Counted from the stretch's first letter, positions 23,911 to 37,890 are shown. The stretch is DNA of 64,000 bases from Neckera pumila (GCA_963969595.1 OZ018415.1:3410001-3474000); one strand, 5' to 3'. Made by a program: numbers and translations. The notes: generated by a model from the sequence alone, not told the origin.

Positions 23911-26900
23911 GACTCTCTCTTCACACCTAGTGCACATTGTATTTGTCAATACCAAAAGATTATCAAAAAAAAATTTGTAAACATAATGATATATTTAAAT
24001 TTTTTTCAATTGAAAATGATTTGACTTTTCAATTGAGTAGTAAATAAAAGAAATTGTTTTATTTTATAGTAAAAGCTCCACTATTGATTGTTGATAATTA
24101 AGTTAAACTTACAATTTTCAATTTTTTAAGTGTTGAAGATTTAAATCTTTAAATTTTATAACATAAATAAATAAAGTTGTAAATGTTCAACTTTAAAAAC
24201 TTCTATAATAATAGATAAATTAGTAAATTAAAAGAATAATAGATTGTATATTTGTAAATTAATTCATTAATATTATTCAATTTATAGATATGTGAAATTT
24301 AAAAAAAAATTAAATCTTTTTAATTAATTGAAGTGGAATAATCTTTCTTTCTAAATTTTATTGTTTACAACTAGTAATATATTTTTTTTGACAATAAATA
24401 CAAAGTCAAGAAAAGCAAGCAAGCAACTTTTTTAAGCAAATTTTTTAAGCAAGCAAATTTTGGCTTCGTCTACAATTTTTGAGCCCTACTAACTTGTCTT
24501 TTTTCTAAGCAATTGATTTTGTATTCAAGCCTTTTGTAATTTTATACTTTGTGCTCATTCATGTGGACTTAAAAGGTTGCCTACTCAAAGTATTGTTTAC
24601 CAAACTATCTACAATTCAATTTTTTTGATGTAGAGCACCAAATCACCACTTAGCCTTTTGGAAGAGCACATTTTAGCTAAATATACAATTTGACATTTTC
24701 AATTTTTACTAAATTAGTAAATCTTCTAATCACTAATATTACTCTCACTTCCACTTCCTAATGCCTATTCAACACCATTCTCCCTTGCTCAAAGTCCCAC
24801 TTTTCTTAATTGCCAAGGCAAGTGTTGTGACATGTCTCTTTCACCCCTATTCTAATTTCTACTCCTCTAAAAAAGACATTCACTAGAAGGAACCCACGTT
24901 TTTGGTGATGCATTTTAGATGACATCCACGGTGATCAAACTATTTTTATATTAACAATGACATCAAACGTAACATCTTGAGGTGTCACCAAAAAAAGTGT
25001 CACCAAAAATCTGATGCGTATACAATACCGTTTTGTTATTGAAAGAATGACTTGAATGTTTCATATCACCAATAGAAAGCTAAAGGAAGGTCAAATAAAC
25101 ACAAAAATCTTAAATGCATTGCATTAAAGAAAAAATAGATGGAATACTTACATGGTTACAGGGACACCAATCTAGGGCAATGCTACTTGTAGTAGTGCTT
25201 GTTATAATGGAAGGTGTTGATGAATTTGTGACACCACAATTGATTTGAAATCTAGAGCTCATGCAATATCATTTTGTTATTGAAAAAGTGACTTGAATGT
25301 TTCATATTACCAAGAAAAGCTAAAGAAAGGTCATATAAACACAAAAAACCTTTAATGCACAACATCAAAGAAGAAAAGGATGGAATACTTACATGGTTTG
25401 GGAATTGTGGTCGAGAGATACCAATCTAAAGCAATGCTACTCGTGGTAATACTTGTGGTGTTGGGAGGTTGTGATGAACCTTTGACACCACAGTTTGCAT
25501 CGGTGCTGCCTCAATGGCTTTGACTTCCTTGAGAAAAAAAATCACATAATCCCCCTTCTTGAGTTGGTTGTCAGCAACAAAAGTAGGTCATCCACCAACA
25601 ATCTGCACTTTGAAGGTTGCAACAACACAGACTCGTACAAGCCATGACCTTAAGGATCTTTCACTAGATGTTGAGCTGGAAAGGTAACCAACCCTTCAAT
25701 CTTGTTACCATTCTCTTGCACAAACTGTGTAGGCAATGATTACAAGAAACATAAAATTAATGAGCACCCAAAGAATTCACTAGCAGTTTAGCACCACAAA
25801 ATTACAAATAGAAAGGCTTTGACAAGGAGAAGAGCAATAGGGATTATTTACATAAACTTTTGTAGTTTATCTAACTTTGAAATGCTGAAATGTTATCTTT
25901 GGAATGGACTTCACAAAGTGGATGCTTCCTGAGCGTTGCATCTATGCAATAACATTGATTATTTTGGCTACGCGCTCATAATTTGGAGTCCTCAAAATCT
26001 TCTATATCTCTTGGTTCATGTTGCAGATGGCAGTGTGTGAATCACACAACTAGAGCTTTCAAGTTTGTTACAGAGCAAAAGAATCTTTAATTATTGCACT
26101 TTTGTGAAGTAGTCAAGAAATGGAAGACACAACGCTCACAACATCCATTGTTCTTTTGTGTCTTTTTATTAATTAAGGACAATAGCTTGGTCAATGTTGT
26201 TCCTTGACCCCTATTCTAATTTCTACTAGTCTAAAACAACACTATCAAATCAAAGGCAAAACTTTGTAGTTCCTAGTCTAGTTTTCCTATAGAGACTATC
26301 CACCTATTTGAGTCTCAAGACTTGCCGCAAGAAACTAAAACCATGAGCCAAGGAAACCATTCTATTGCGTACCGCAAGAGTTAAAAGAAACCATTTGGCA
26401 GCTTGTTACAAGACCCAAAATCTAAAATTCCAAGTCAAAGAGATGCTTTGGCATATTGCAAAAAGAGCCAAAATATAAAAAATAAAATAAAAAAGAGTCG
26501 CTGATGCTTAGCATATGAGCCTAAATGGAAGGAGTGGCAGCAATGAATAGTAGATCCTATGTTGTGTAGTTGTAGGATCAAGCCTAGAAGGTTAAACTGT
26601 TAAACTTCTTAGGATTAAAGAAAAAATAAATTAAAAAAAATGTACATTAATAATGACATAATGCCAACTTTAACCCAACTTGGCACAATAGTCAACAAAC
26701 TACTCATCTACATCCTAAGTTTTATAAGAGAGAATTCCCTTAGTTGCACCTCCTACATTTTGGCTCTTGCGACAAGTTGTCAAACTGCTTGTTGGAAGAC
26801 AAAGTTTGTAACAAAGTTTTCCAAGAAAATCTGACAAATAAAAATGAGGTGGTAACCAAAAGCTTAGGGTTGCCAAGTTTTAAAGCACAAATTAATTAAA

Positions 26901-28608
26901 AATACGCATGCCTAACACTTTGAAATTTTTTAACAATGGTCTGCCTAATGAATTGAAATTGATTTTGCATAAGTAATTGCAAAGAGTTTTGGATGTCAAG
27001 CATCAAGTCACCAATCAAACTTCTAGCGGACATCTTTTGGTTGAGTCTACACTTTGACATTATCTAAGTATTGCCTAAAAAATATGAATTGTTTTATATC
27101 CTTCTCTAATTAATTATTTGGTCATTTTGTGCCATAGGGGCTTGCAAGGTATGTTTCTACTTTGAGCTACTTTGCAATGATTCATTTATTTTGGTAGCAT
27201 TGCATAATTTGAAAAAAAATTGGCATCATGTTGTATCCCACGGGTTCCACCTTTTCAACCTCTTCAATACTGGCACGACACCTAGAGGTGCTTCAAAGAC
27301 GTCAATCTCTTCAACTTCTTCATTTGGCATAATATTGACAACATCTATTATTGAATTTGAAGCATTTCCAATATTGCTTTCCTTGTCAACAATCTTTTCT
27401 TTACGCCTTGTTTGACCCTTGAAGATGCTTCAATGACTCTAATTTCTTATCCTCTCCCATCCTTGACACATTGACAATGTCCATTAAACGTTGATTATTT
27501 CCAATGTCTTGATTGTTTGCCACTTCCAAATGCCTCTTTCAATGCCTATTTATTCACAATTACTTTGCTTTATGGATAATAGTGCCTCCAAAGTTGCAAC
27601 TTCCACATTAGTTATAAATTTGGTTTAATCAATGAGCTTGGAAAAATGTCATTATCCACCTTATTATACCTTAGATGCTAATTTGATCTAGTTTTATAAA
27701 ACTTGGCATGAATACGTGATTTGGGGTCAAGACAATTTCATTTCTGTACCACTTTGATGTGTCACTCAAAAGTTGCACCTTATAACAACTCAAAATTATT
27801 GTCATTCAAATGTTATATACAAATATGTATATTTATTTGGAAAGCTTTAAATCATTTATTCCTAATTCACAACATGAATGTAATGAAGGTTTCTGTTTTG
27901 CTAGCAATCATTGAATCCCTTGCCAAAACTAAAAAATTTAAGTCCTTTTATGCACTTAATTCTTTATATTTTAGAAAAATACAATTTAGAGAGAGAAAAA
28001 AAAGATAGATTTCTTATTGCAACACTATAACTTTTGAGATTGATAGTTTTAACTTTTAGTATTTTTTGTTATATTCAACCTCTTAATACTAAATGTTTTT
28101 TTGACAATGTCTGATGAGTAAACTTCTTGCTGAAGTTTTTTAATGTATTCTAAATGTTTCTTTTGCAAATTTTCTTGATATTGTCCATTTTGCAAAAAAA
28201 ATGCGTTGCAAATTTGTAATTGGATGATATATAAATTGTTTAAGAATTTCTTTGAATGAAAGAACTTAGTCATATGGATAGAATTGAAAGCATTTGTTTT
28301 TAGAAAATTCAACCTTCATTATCTTGCAATTATTAACCTTATTTACATAGAATCTTTCATAGGATAATAAATTTTAATCATTTTAATTAAATATTTCTAT
28401 AATTGAATCAAATAATAATAATTTTTAATATTCTATTGAATACAATTTCCAACAATGTTTTTTGGAAAGATTAATTTAGAACAATTTTTGGCCAAAACCT
28501 ATTAAAGGACTTGAAGGATTGTGCTACACAAAAATAAATTGATTTATTAATACTTTTTCAATGCATTCATGATCTTTGGTTTTGGTTGAAAAATCAAATT
28601 GGTTATCC
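23911..28608. other. AT-rich gene desert with decayed repeats
   Basis: No intact gene is visible. Around 25500-26800 the sequence is less AT-rich and may be the remains of an old coding element, but stops interrupt all frames. Copy-like fragments are common. Confidence 0.5.
25014..25500. repeat. Direct duplication of ~245 bp
   Basis: Segments at about 25014-25248 and 25259-25500 align along their length. Shared phrases are TTTTGTTATTGAAA, TGACTTGAATGTTTCATAT, GATGGAATACTTACATGGTT and CAATGCTACT. Confidence 0.8.
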
Positions 28609-29539
28609 TTAATCCCTAAAGGACCATTGTCCCTTTGGGAGACAAATGGGATTTTGGGCAAATACCTATGGGTTGAATTTTTGTTGTGATTTTCTGAAAT
28701 TTTTTTGGAAGATAGAAAAATTGCTAATCTTTGTGGGAATATAATTTTTTCAATTGGTGCTCGGGAAATTTTTTTATGCCCAAATAGGCTCAAAACAGGG
28801 ACAAGGGGAAACAAAAAAAGAAAGTTTCAATTTTATTTTTTATTTATTTTTTCTTATAGATTATATTTTTGTTTATCTGGAAAGCTTTGATTCATTTCAT
28901 TTGGATTTGTTATGAGAAAGTTATGGACAATCTTGTTTTTTGGGCACTCAAAGCATTTTCTTGAAAAAAATAACTTATAGGATTCATTTCTTAATGCAAT
29001 TTTTACAATTTTTCAAAAAAACAAGTTCCACAAGGTTTAGTTTTTTTGCTAGAACAATTTCACCATTGGGACTAGTGCTATTTAATTCCATACAAAAGAT
29101 ATTAATATTTTAGATTTTCCTTCTATCTTGTGCCTACATCTATTTAACAATTTTTTTTAGTAATGAAAATTAAGTTTTTTTGGATTTTTTTTTCTTTAGA
29201 TTCTCAACTCAGTTCTCCACTATAAAGATTAAAAGCTCAAAACTTTGTAGTGCAAAACATTTAAGTTAAAAATGTTCAAAGTCATAAAATCTAGTTCCGC
29301 AATGTGCTGAAAAACTTGTTTTTCTCACTTTAAATACAAATATTTGCAATCTGTGCGGTCAAAAATTTTGAAATTTTTTTGCACACATTGTCATACTAGT
29401 TAGGTATGATAAGATAAGATAAGATCCTATGGTTAGATGTGAAAAAAGACAATTTTCAGTTTTTTTTACTCTTTGCTATATAAATGGCAGTTTTGAGTGT
29501 TTTTTGGCAAAAAAATGGCCTTGGTCTTTTAGGGGTTAA
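28609..29539 (+). mobile_element. TTAA-flanked ~930-bp element, copy A
   Basis: The copy is flanked by TTAA at 28609-28612 and 29536-29539 and is 931 bases including both. It begins TCCCTAAAGGACCATTGTCC and ends GGTCTTTTAGGGG. It has no meaningful open frame. Internal landmarks shared with copies B-F include the GATAGAAAAATTG stretch, a TGCTCGGGA or TGCCCAAGAG phrase, and a late AGATCCTATGGTTAGATGTG phrase. Short imperfect inverted ends and the intact TTAA pair argue for a non-autonomous cut-and-paste DNA element. Confidence 0.8.
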
Positions 29540-30252
29540 TGGAGTTAATCAAGGATTATGCTTAATATCAAAATTCTAATCCAGAACACCAACGACATAC
29601 CTATAGAGAAAAATTTAAACATGTTTCGCATTTTATATGAATGTCCTTCTTTTAATTTTTATAATGCTTACAATGGTTTCAAATCTTTGCAAAAAAATTC
29701 AACTCTTCCAATTTGTAGAGGATATATGATTTTGTCTTGGAGTAATGAAATAAAATGATTTCCACTCATATATAATAGCAAAATAGTACATATAAATCAA
29801 ATGATGTTGAGTTGGACAATATGATCATGGTGTACATCTTTCAAGGATTAAGAAGGATATGGGAGATTTATTACATGAACAATGGTTCCATTAGTATAAT
29901 GTTAATAAGTCACATGAGCAAGTAAAGTACCTGGTCACATTTTCTTCCCCATTTTTTGTATATGACATTGTTAATCCCTACAATTTGTAAGATGCCTAGG
30001 TTAAGATTTGATAATTCATAAAGATATGCTAATATTTGACATTCCTTAAAAGATTCGTTTATTAACAACAATTGAGTGAAAGTTATTGATTAACAACCAT
30101 AGATTTTAATACATCTACGAAAATAAATGTGCCAATATCCACTAATAATTTTCTATACTACAAATAAATTTAGTTACGTAATTATTTTTCAATATTTTTA
30201 TCAAGGGTGAATTCTATTAGACCAAAATACAACTTGATTGGATGTAGTTACC

Positions 30253-31185
30253 TTAACCCCTAAAGGACCATTTGTCTCGCCTTGGGGGACAATTTGGGTC
30301 CAAGCAAGTTCCTAATGTCTCAATTTTTAGTGATAATCTTTGGGATTTTTTGAGGTTGTATATTTTTGCTAGATCTTTGTGAATATATAATTTTTATTTT
30401 AATTGATGCCCAAGAGCAAAAGTTATGGCACAATAAGCAGAAATGGAGTTTGACGGGCAACACCAAAAAATTACAAAAAGTCAAAATAATTTTTTTTTCA
30501 AATTTTTTTCTCAAAGATTTTATTTTTGTCTACATGTGAAGCTTTGTTTCATTCAATTTGGACTAATAATGTGAAAGTTATGGACAATCTTAGTTTTGCA
30601 GGCAATCTGCTAAGCATCTTAATGAAAAAATAAGTTGTGGAATTTATTTTTGAATGCAAGTTTTAGATTTTTTTTTAAAAAATGTTAGACAAGGTCATAT
30701 TTTCTTGCTAGAACAATCTCATGGTTGTGATTATTGTGATTCAATTCCATCTAAAAGCTATTAACAATTTTGTTTTTTCTTCAATCTCGAACCCACCTCT
30801 ATTTAATAATTTTTTAATGAGTGAAATTGAGTTCTTTTTTTGGTAAATTTTTTTGTAGAGTCTCAACTCAACTAATTAACATAAATTAGTAGAAAATCAA
30901 AATCAAAAGTGCAAAAAATTTGAACTAAAAAGATTCAAAGCCAAAAAACCTAGTCATGCAAGGTGCAAAAAACTTGTCTTTTTCACTTTAAATGCATATA
31001 TCTTACAATCTAAATGGTCAAAGTTTCTGAAATTTCTTTTACGTACTCATATACTAGTCAAGCATAAGATCTTACGGTTGGATATGAAAAAATTAACAAT
31101 TTTTAAAGTTCTTTTCTCTTTGCAATAAAAATGACAGTTTTGAGTGGCTTTTGATAGGAAAATCACCTTGGTCCTTTAGGAGTTA
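30253..31185 (+). mobile_element. TTAA-flanked ~930-bp element, copy B
   Basis: TTAA at 30253-30256 is followed by CCCCTAAAGGACCATTTGTC. The right end reads GGTCCTTTAGGAG followed by TTAT, a one-base decay of TTAA. Length 933 bases. Same internal order as copy A, same strand, no coding frame. Confidence 0.8.
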
Positions 31186-31590
31186 TAGTCTCTTGAGGAT
31201 TGTGTGTATGTAGACTACATAAATTGAATCCTTATCATGTCCTCAGATACGACTTTTTAGTGATATTCATTTTATTTTGTAATATAAAGTTGTATTTAAA
31301 ATACAATATTGTAGCCAAATGTGATGGAACGACAACACAAATTTTAAATGTAAGAGCAAAATACATGGAAATAATATGACTTTAGGATCTTGAAGCACTA
31401 AAGATAAAAAAAGTCAAATTTTGGAATTTTTTGGTATATTTGAAATAGAAGATGCATGCATATGTAGTTGTTAATACTTGGCACTCCTAATTTGGATCAT
31501 AATTGCACCTCTTACATGTCTAAAGAGCTAGAAAATGGTGGAGTATTTTCTATATATGATTTTGTATTTGAGGATGACGAGGTTTAGATA

Positions 31591-32520
31591 TTCACTCCTA
31601 AAGTCCCATTGTCCTCTCGGGGGACAAATCAGATTTTGGGCAAGTACCTACAGGCTCAATTTTTAGTGAAACTTTTTGAAACTTTTCCATAAGATAGAAA
31701 AATCGATTAGCTTTATGGGAATATAATTTTTATTTTAATTGGTGCTTGGGAGCAAAAGTTATACTACAAAAAGCCTCAAATTGAACTCGATGGGCAGTAC
31801 AATTTTTTTTGCAAAAAGTCAAAATAAGTCTTAATTTTTTTTTCTTCTGAAAATTTATATTTTTGTCTACTTGTGAAGCTTTGGTTCATTTTATTTGGAC
31901 TAATAATGAGCAAGGTATGGACAATCTTGTTTTTCGGGCAATCTAAACATCTTTTTGAAAAAATAACTTGTAGGATTCATTTCTGAATGCAATTTTCACT
32001 TTTTTTTACAATATATTTTTTGAAAATGTTTTGTTTGCTTGCTAAAACAATCTCACGATTGGGATTATTGTATTTCAATCCCATCTAAGAGTTGTTAACG
32101 ATTTAGTTTTTTTTTCAATCTTGGACCTAATTCTATTTAACAATTTTTTAAAGAATGAAAATCAGGTGTGTTTTTTTCAATTTTTTTTTGTAGAGTTTCA
32201 ACTTACATCTTCAACATAAAAAAATTTAAATTCAAAGTCTGTAGTGCAAAAAAATTCCACAAATGGCGGTCAAAGTCATCTGAAATTGCAGGTTAGTGTT
32301 CAAAAAACTTTCTTTTTCAACTTTGAATGCTAATATCTTCCAATCTATATGGTCAAACTTCATGAAATTTTTACCACATGATCTTTGACAAGTGAAGTAT
32401 AAGATCCTACGGTTAGATTCTAAAATAATGTTTTTTTGTGTGCTCTTGAGTGAACGCAGCCAAAATGGCAGTTTTGAATGGTTCTTGATAGAAGAATGGA
32501 CTTGGGACTTTAGGGGTTAA
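31591..32520 (+). mobile_element. TTAA-flanked ~930-bp element, copy C
   Basis: The left end is TTCA followed by CTCCTAAAGTCCCATTGTCC; the right end is GGGACTTTAGGGG followed by intact TTAA (32517-32520). Length 930 bases. Same orientation as A and B. Confidence 0.8.
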
Positions 32521-32664
32521 AATGACATCCAAATGAAAGATGCTAATTTTTGAATTATCAATCTAATAGTATATATCATGCTATATTATAGTACATAATT
32601 TGTATTCTAGAGTCAATTACAATACTACTCATATGATTTTGCACAATCCTTTAAGAATTAAAGA

Positions 32665-34506
32665 TTTATCCCTAAAGTCCAGAAGTCTCTATAGGGGACT
32701 TTCGGGTTTTTAGGGTAGGCTTGTATGACCTCAATTTTTGACATAATTTTTTGAAACATTATTTAGATATAGAAAATTACATTAGCTTTTAGAAATACAA
32801 TTTTTATTTCAATTGGTGCCCATGAGCAAAGTTACGCCACCCTAAGTCCAAAAAGTAGTTTGAGGGGTAGCAAATAAAAAATCATAAAAATTGAATCTTT
32901 TAGATTATTTTTCAAAGATTACATTTTTTCTTACATGCAAAGCTTTGATTCATTCCATCTACACTATGATGAGAAAGCTATAGACAATCTTGTTTTTTCA
33001 AGAAATCTAAGCATTTTCTTGAAAAAATAACTTATAGAATTCATTTTTGAATGCAATTTTAACAATTTAAAATAATTTTTTTTTGTTAAACAAGGTTAAG
33101 TTTGCTTGCAAAAACAATCTCACCATTGGGATTATTGTGTTTGAATTCCATCTTTAAGTTAAAGCTATTAACAATCTAGTTTTTTGTTCAATTTTGAACC
33201 TACTTTTATTTAATAATTTTTGATGAGTGAAAATTACTCCCCTAAATATCTTTCATGTTTAGAGGCTTAAAACTACTTCAAAATACTAATCTCTAAAGTA
33301 AGGCTAAAATCTTCATCTATATTTTTTTTTTAACCAATCCAATCATAGAACCTCTTAGTAACTTGTTAGAGTACACCTTCTTAAAATTTCAGAATGAAAT
33401 CCGCTTACCAATTGCAAGACTATGATGCTTGGATTTCAAAAAGAAGTACATGAAATTATTTCCAAGTGGTTAGATTTCATCTTTCAAACATTTTACCCAA
33501 TAATGTATAGATCCTATGATTTGCGAATTTCCATCATATATTAAAAAAGAAGTTGGGAATACATATAAAAAGATTAAAAAAAAAAATCCATATTCATGCT
33601 TAAAAAACATAGTAAGTAGAAAGAAGTAGAGAATGATTCACAATACTAAATTGTTAAGAATTTGGTTATGAAATTGAAAAATGCCAATTCCAAAGCAACT
33701 AATGTTCTAATAAACAATCTACATCCTATAATTTTATTCTATACAAATAATATTAAAATTTAGTTAAATAAAGGGCTTCAAAGTTTATTTTAGGGTAGAT
33801 ACATTATAATTGTCTACAAACAAAAATTCTCACAATTGTTATCTCATTAATTAAAATGGAATGATTCAAAGCTTTTCTACTTATATATAAATCTAAAAAA
33901 AACATTTCAAACTCTTCTATTTTGAAAAAGTGATTTTTTTGAATTGTTGGGTTGAGAAAAAACTTTAAATCATATAATAACAATTTAACCATGTAATCAA
34001 AAGTTATAATAATTATTGCGCCTTAAAGCTACTATTTGACTATATCTTGTATGAAAATATTAAAGAAAATAAATGAAAATTGTGTTCTTAGTGAGCTGTC
34101 CAAAAGTTCTACATTGCCAAAACATGTTGTTTGGTCTTTGGAGGATTAAATCTTTATTTTTGAATTTCTTTTCAAAATGAGACTTTCGACTCAATTTTTG
34201 AATATAAAATATTAGAAATTAGCAATCAAAAGTGGAAAAAATGTAAAGTAAGATGATTCAAAGGCAAAAAATTTAGTCAAGCAAGGTGCAAAAAATGTTA
34301 GTTTTCTTCCCTTATGAATGCAAATATCTTTCAACCTATGAGGTCAAAGTTTTTGAAGTTTTTTCCACACATTCTTATAATAGTTTAATGTAAGTTCCTG
34401 TAATTAGACATGGAATTTCTTTTTTAGTTTTTTAGCTCTTTGCAATAGAGTGGCAAATTTGAGTATTTATTTGATGAAAAAAAATCCTTGGGACTTTAGA
34501 GGTTGG
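32665..34506 (+). mobile_element. TTAA-flanked ~930-bp element, copy D, split by a nested insertion
   Basis: The left end is TTTA followed by TCCCTAAAGTCC; the right end is GGGACTTTAGAGGTTGG. It spans 1842 bases, but 912 of these are a nested insert (33234-34149). Without the insert the copy is 930 bases, exactly the family length. Confidence 0.75.
33234..34149. mobile_element. Nested TTAA-inserted element with different interior
   Basis: It lies inside copy D. The left edge is TTAC followed by TCCCCTAAATATC; the right edge is GGTCTTTGGAGGA followed by TTAA (34146-34149). The matching position in copy A reads GAAAATTAAGTTTTT, an uninterrupted TTAA. The interior does not match the ~930-bp family and shows no long reading frame. 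Confidence 0.65.
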
Positions 34507-34606
34507 GACTACATCTTCTTAATCACACCCTTACAATATAAATTAGGATGCCTATTGTAAAAGAATTCATCATTGTGTATAGTTGCAATTATTGGATTTA
34601 TAAATA

Positions 34607-36419
34607 TTGTTTTGTAAACACCCGGGGAGATCACTATCAGTTTTTTAGAAAACTACGTGAGTTAAAAGATAGGGTCTATTTAATTCAAAGCAAAGAAATT
34701 TTATATAATGTGTAGGGCTACTATAGGGTCCATGAAATGCTACATACTCTCTTATATATAATTTAGGGTATAGAAAAACATCATGTAGTAGGAATTTCTA
34801 TTAATAAATTAGCCTTAATAAATAGAGGTTGTGCAAATTTTTTATAGTACGATGAGTATAGATGTGGACTAATAATTTCATGTAGATGATAAAATGGACA
34901 TAGTCAAGAAAATCTACAATGAAGGGTGGTTGGTTGAAGTTGTGCCACAATACTGGTGGTGTATATAAAAAAAAAATTGAGTGTAAACGTAAAGCACTGA
35001 CTATAAATGGCAAAACTGTCACATTACACAAATAGGGAAGTTTACCTAATTATTTTAGTGGGTTCTATGAACTAATAAATGCACAACATGAATATAGAAT
35101 TTATAGTTTGTTTAATTTCATTCTTTGAAGCCATAAATGTTAAATACATTCATATTAAATGAAATGTTTATGGAATAGTTTCAATGGAGATTTTGAAGTG
35201 TTCAATGGTAAACTTGTTATTGACCCCAAAAGATCAGAGGGTGTTTTGGAAGATAAAAAGTACAAGACTGCCCATTTTTGATGCATTGTTCAAATTAAAA
35301 ATTAATCATTTTTTTTGAACTTCAACCATAAGTGTATTAAGCAAATAAGGCACTGTGTGGAATAAATTCAGCCCATTTGATCATGTAGATTGAAAGATTA
35401 TAACGTTTGAAGCAAGAAAATTAACTTTATTTTATTCCTGCAAAATATAGCCAGCAAACTTTGAAACCGCTTTGAGTAAAAAATTTTGCTCTATACAAAG
35501 ATGAAGATTTTGGCCATTCATACATCTATGATGTTAGATTTACTCATGAAAAAGTTTAGAAGCAAATATAGAGTCTAGCTTACTCTAAATCAACATGCAA
35601 TGTAAGGAGGTTAAGTGCATTAGCAATATTAATAGTAGTCATTTTTTGATGATTTCTTGTGCAATGAGGATTTAAAAAAAAATCCAAATAGTAAAAATTA
35701 GAAAGAAAAATTTGGAATACAATATGTGGGAAATTTTTTAAGAACTTTAACTTCACATATTGCAAGATAACAGGACTTGAAGTAGAAATAATTGATTATT
35801 CTTGAAGCCATTCCAACATAGCTAAAAAAAAAAGATTCCTCTTAGTTTATGATTTGAGAATTAATTTTCTTTTTGATAATTTTCTTTTATATTTTATTAG
35901 TTACATACATGCTAGATTTCAAAAGTTGAAGCATTTCTATAAAAGGTGCCTAAAAGATGCTTGAATTGCCTCAATTGCCAAAAAAATTCAAGGCAATATA
36001 ACTTTAATTTGTTTTAGGTACTCACTTAAAAAAAAGTATATTTTCACTAAAGGTCCGGTTCATGTCCACACCTTGTGTCAAAATTTTGTGAACAACCGAC
36101 CCAAATTGACTTTTTAAATCCTATCCAAGTTTTCAATTGTTCATTCAAAGGACAATTGGTCTTCTAGGCTTAAAAAATTCCACCTGGTCAATTGGACACT
36201 TAAATTTTATATGTAAAATAGCCTCACTTAAAAAACCTTATAAACAAATTTACAAAAAACCATAGGGTGTTGAAAATATGCCCTTTGTAGCTTTTTATGT
36301 AAAAATGCGGTCATCTTAAATACAATAATTAAGGTAAATAGCCCCACATCAAATACCCTCTTAACTCAGGTGTATACCTTAAATTACAAGGAGTGATCTC
36401 CCCGGGTGTAAATAAACAA
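34607..36419. mobile_element. ~1.8-kb element with CCCGGGG-containing terminal inverted repeats
   Basis: ACACCCGGGGAGATCACT at 34618-34635 is perfectly inverted at 36392-36409, and the similarity extends outward as TTGTTTT versus TTGTTTA. These GC-rich ends stand out in an AT-rich setting. Interior open frames are short and unrecognised. I see no clear target duplication, so the superfamily is undecided. Confidence 0.75.
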
Positions 36420-37284
36420 CAAATCTAGAAATATTTCACATGTATTTGAGCCAATTCATTTAAAAAAAGAAAAACACATTAAATGCAGTCAAAGTAAATC
36501 ACATAGCTTTCCTTTGTGGTCACTAGGAGCGCATGCTATTTTGTTTTTCTTAATTCCCAATATGTTTCCAATGACAATCCAAAAGCGTCCCTTAGCATTG
36601 TAGAATAATGAATGAACTTTTAGCCATAATTATGTGTCAAACTCTTTATTGAATCCAAATAATGAAGTCTTTTCAACTCAAGTTACAAACCTTTGAGTCC
36701 ACATTTTAATCCTTTGAACCTTAATTCTATAATTAGTGCAATTTTTTTACTACATTTGGATGCAAGAAACAAAATCGGGTTAAGGACTAGAATCTATAAT
36801 GGATCTATCTACCTTAGATGGCTGATTCCAACTCTAACATTCTTCAGTAAAACCAAGCGATGGTCCTCTCCATTTTGGAAAAACATCGCACTTTGCTAGA
36901 TACCCAAAGGTACATTCACACCTAGCATTCTTTGCTGCAATGGTAAGGTAAGTGATTTTTCTGGTAGTTGTTTGCACCATCATTCCTTTGTAATTGCCAA
37001 ACTTATGTGGTTGCAAAGCTAGCAAGGATTACAAGTGGTGTTTAATGGAGTAAAGTTTACAACTTTCCATAGCTCTCTAACTTTGTAGGCTATTGTTACA
37101 TAAGTTTGAATCTTTCCAATTTGTAGATTCTTAAGCACTAACAACGGCCTTTTATAATGCAAGTAGATATGGGCAACTACATAACTCAACACTACTAACG
37201 TTGCAAGCATCTCCAAAGGCATGTGGGAATAGTAAATTCAAATTACCTCACCTCCTTAAAGACCAATCATTAGTTGTATTTAGG

Positions 37285-37890
37285 ATTGAGATGATAAGCT
37301 CTTTATATCCATATGGGGGCGGTAGGAAGTAAAACAACCTATGTGGGATATGTAAATTAGAATTAGTAGGAGCTCAACCGCTTATAGTTAAGAAAGACGT
37401 AGGAATTGTGTTTGAAGTAGAATTTTAGACCTCATTTAGGCACAATGGAGTAGTTTTTTTCAAAAAGCCTTGAACCACAAAAATCTGGTAAAACAAGTTG
37501 AACTTCATCTACAAAAATCCGTTTGATATTTTGAGCCTCCAATCAAAAGTTATGGACAAATTTCAGAGAGGACATTTCTTTAACATTTTCAAACATCCTC
37601 TAAGAATTTTGTTTGTAACTTTTGATTGGAGGCTCAAGATTACAGAATTTTTTTTGAAGATGAAATTTATCTTGATTTACCATCTTGTTTTAGTTCAAAG
37701 TTTTTTATAAAAAGTTCTTCTACCATGTGTCTAAATATGGTTTGAAATTCTGCTTCACACATAATTCCTACATTTTGACAATGAGTGGTCACGCTCTCAT
37801 CTTCAAATTATCCCATACCCTTTGAGGATTCATGATGGACAATGGATTTATTATAAAAATGACTTCTCCACCCTTCATTCCCACAAATGA
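37285..37890 (+). mobile_element. Foldback element, copy 1 (palindromic core 37399-37771)
   Basis: The core is a long imperfect palindrome with arms of about 185 bases. GTAGGAATTGTGTTTGAAG at the left is inverted at the right end, and GAGCCTCCAATCAAAAGTTA near the centre is inverted at about 37614-37635. Flanking sequence on both sides is shared, inverted, with the second copy at 39.3-40.0 kb. Confidence 0.8.

Noticed and set aside
25500..26830. Possible remnant of a coding gene or transposon
   Set aside because: All frames are broken by frequent stops and no motif is recognisable.
28524..28814. Open frame shared between copies A and E of the TTAA element
   Set aside because: The similarity follows from DNA homology; other copies break the frame with stops and indels, so it is not a conserved protein.
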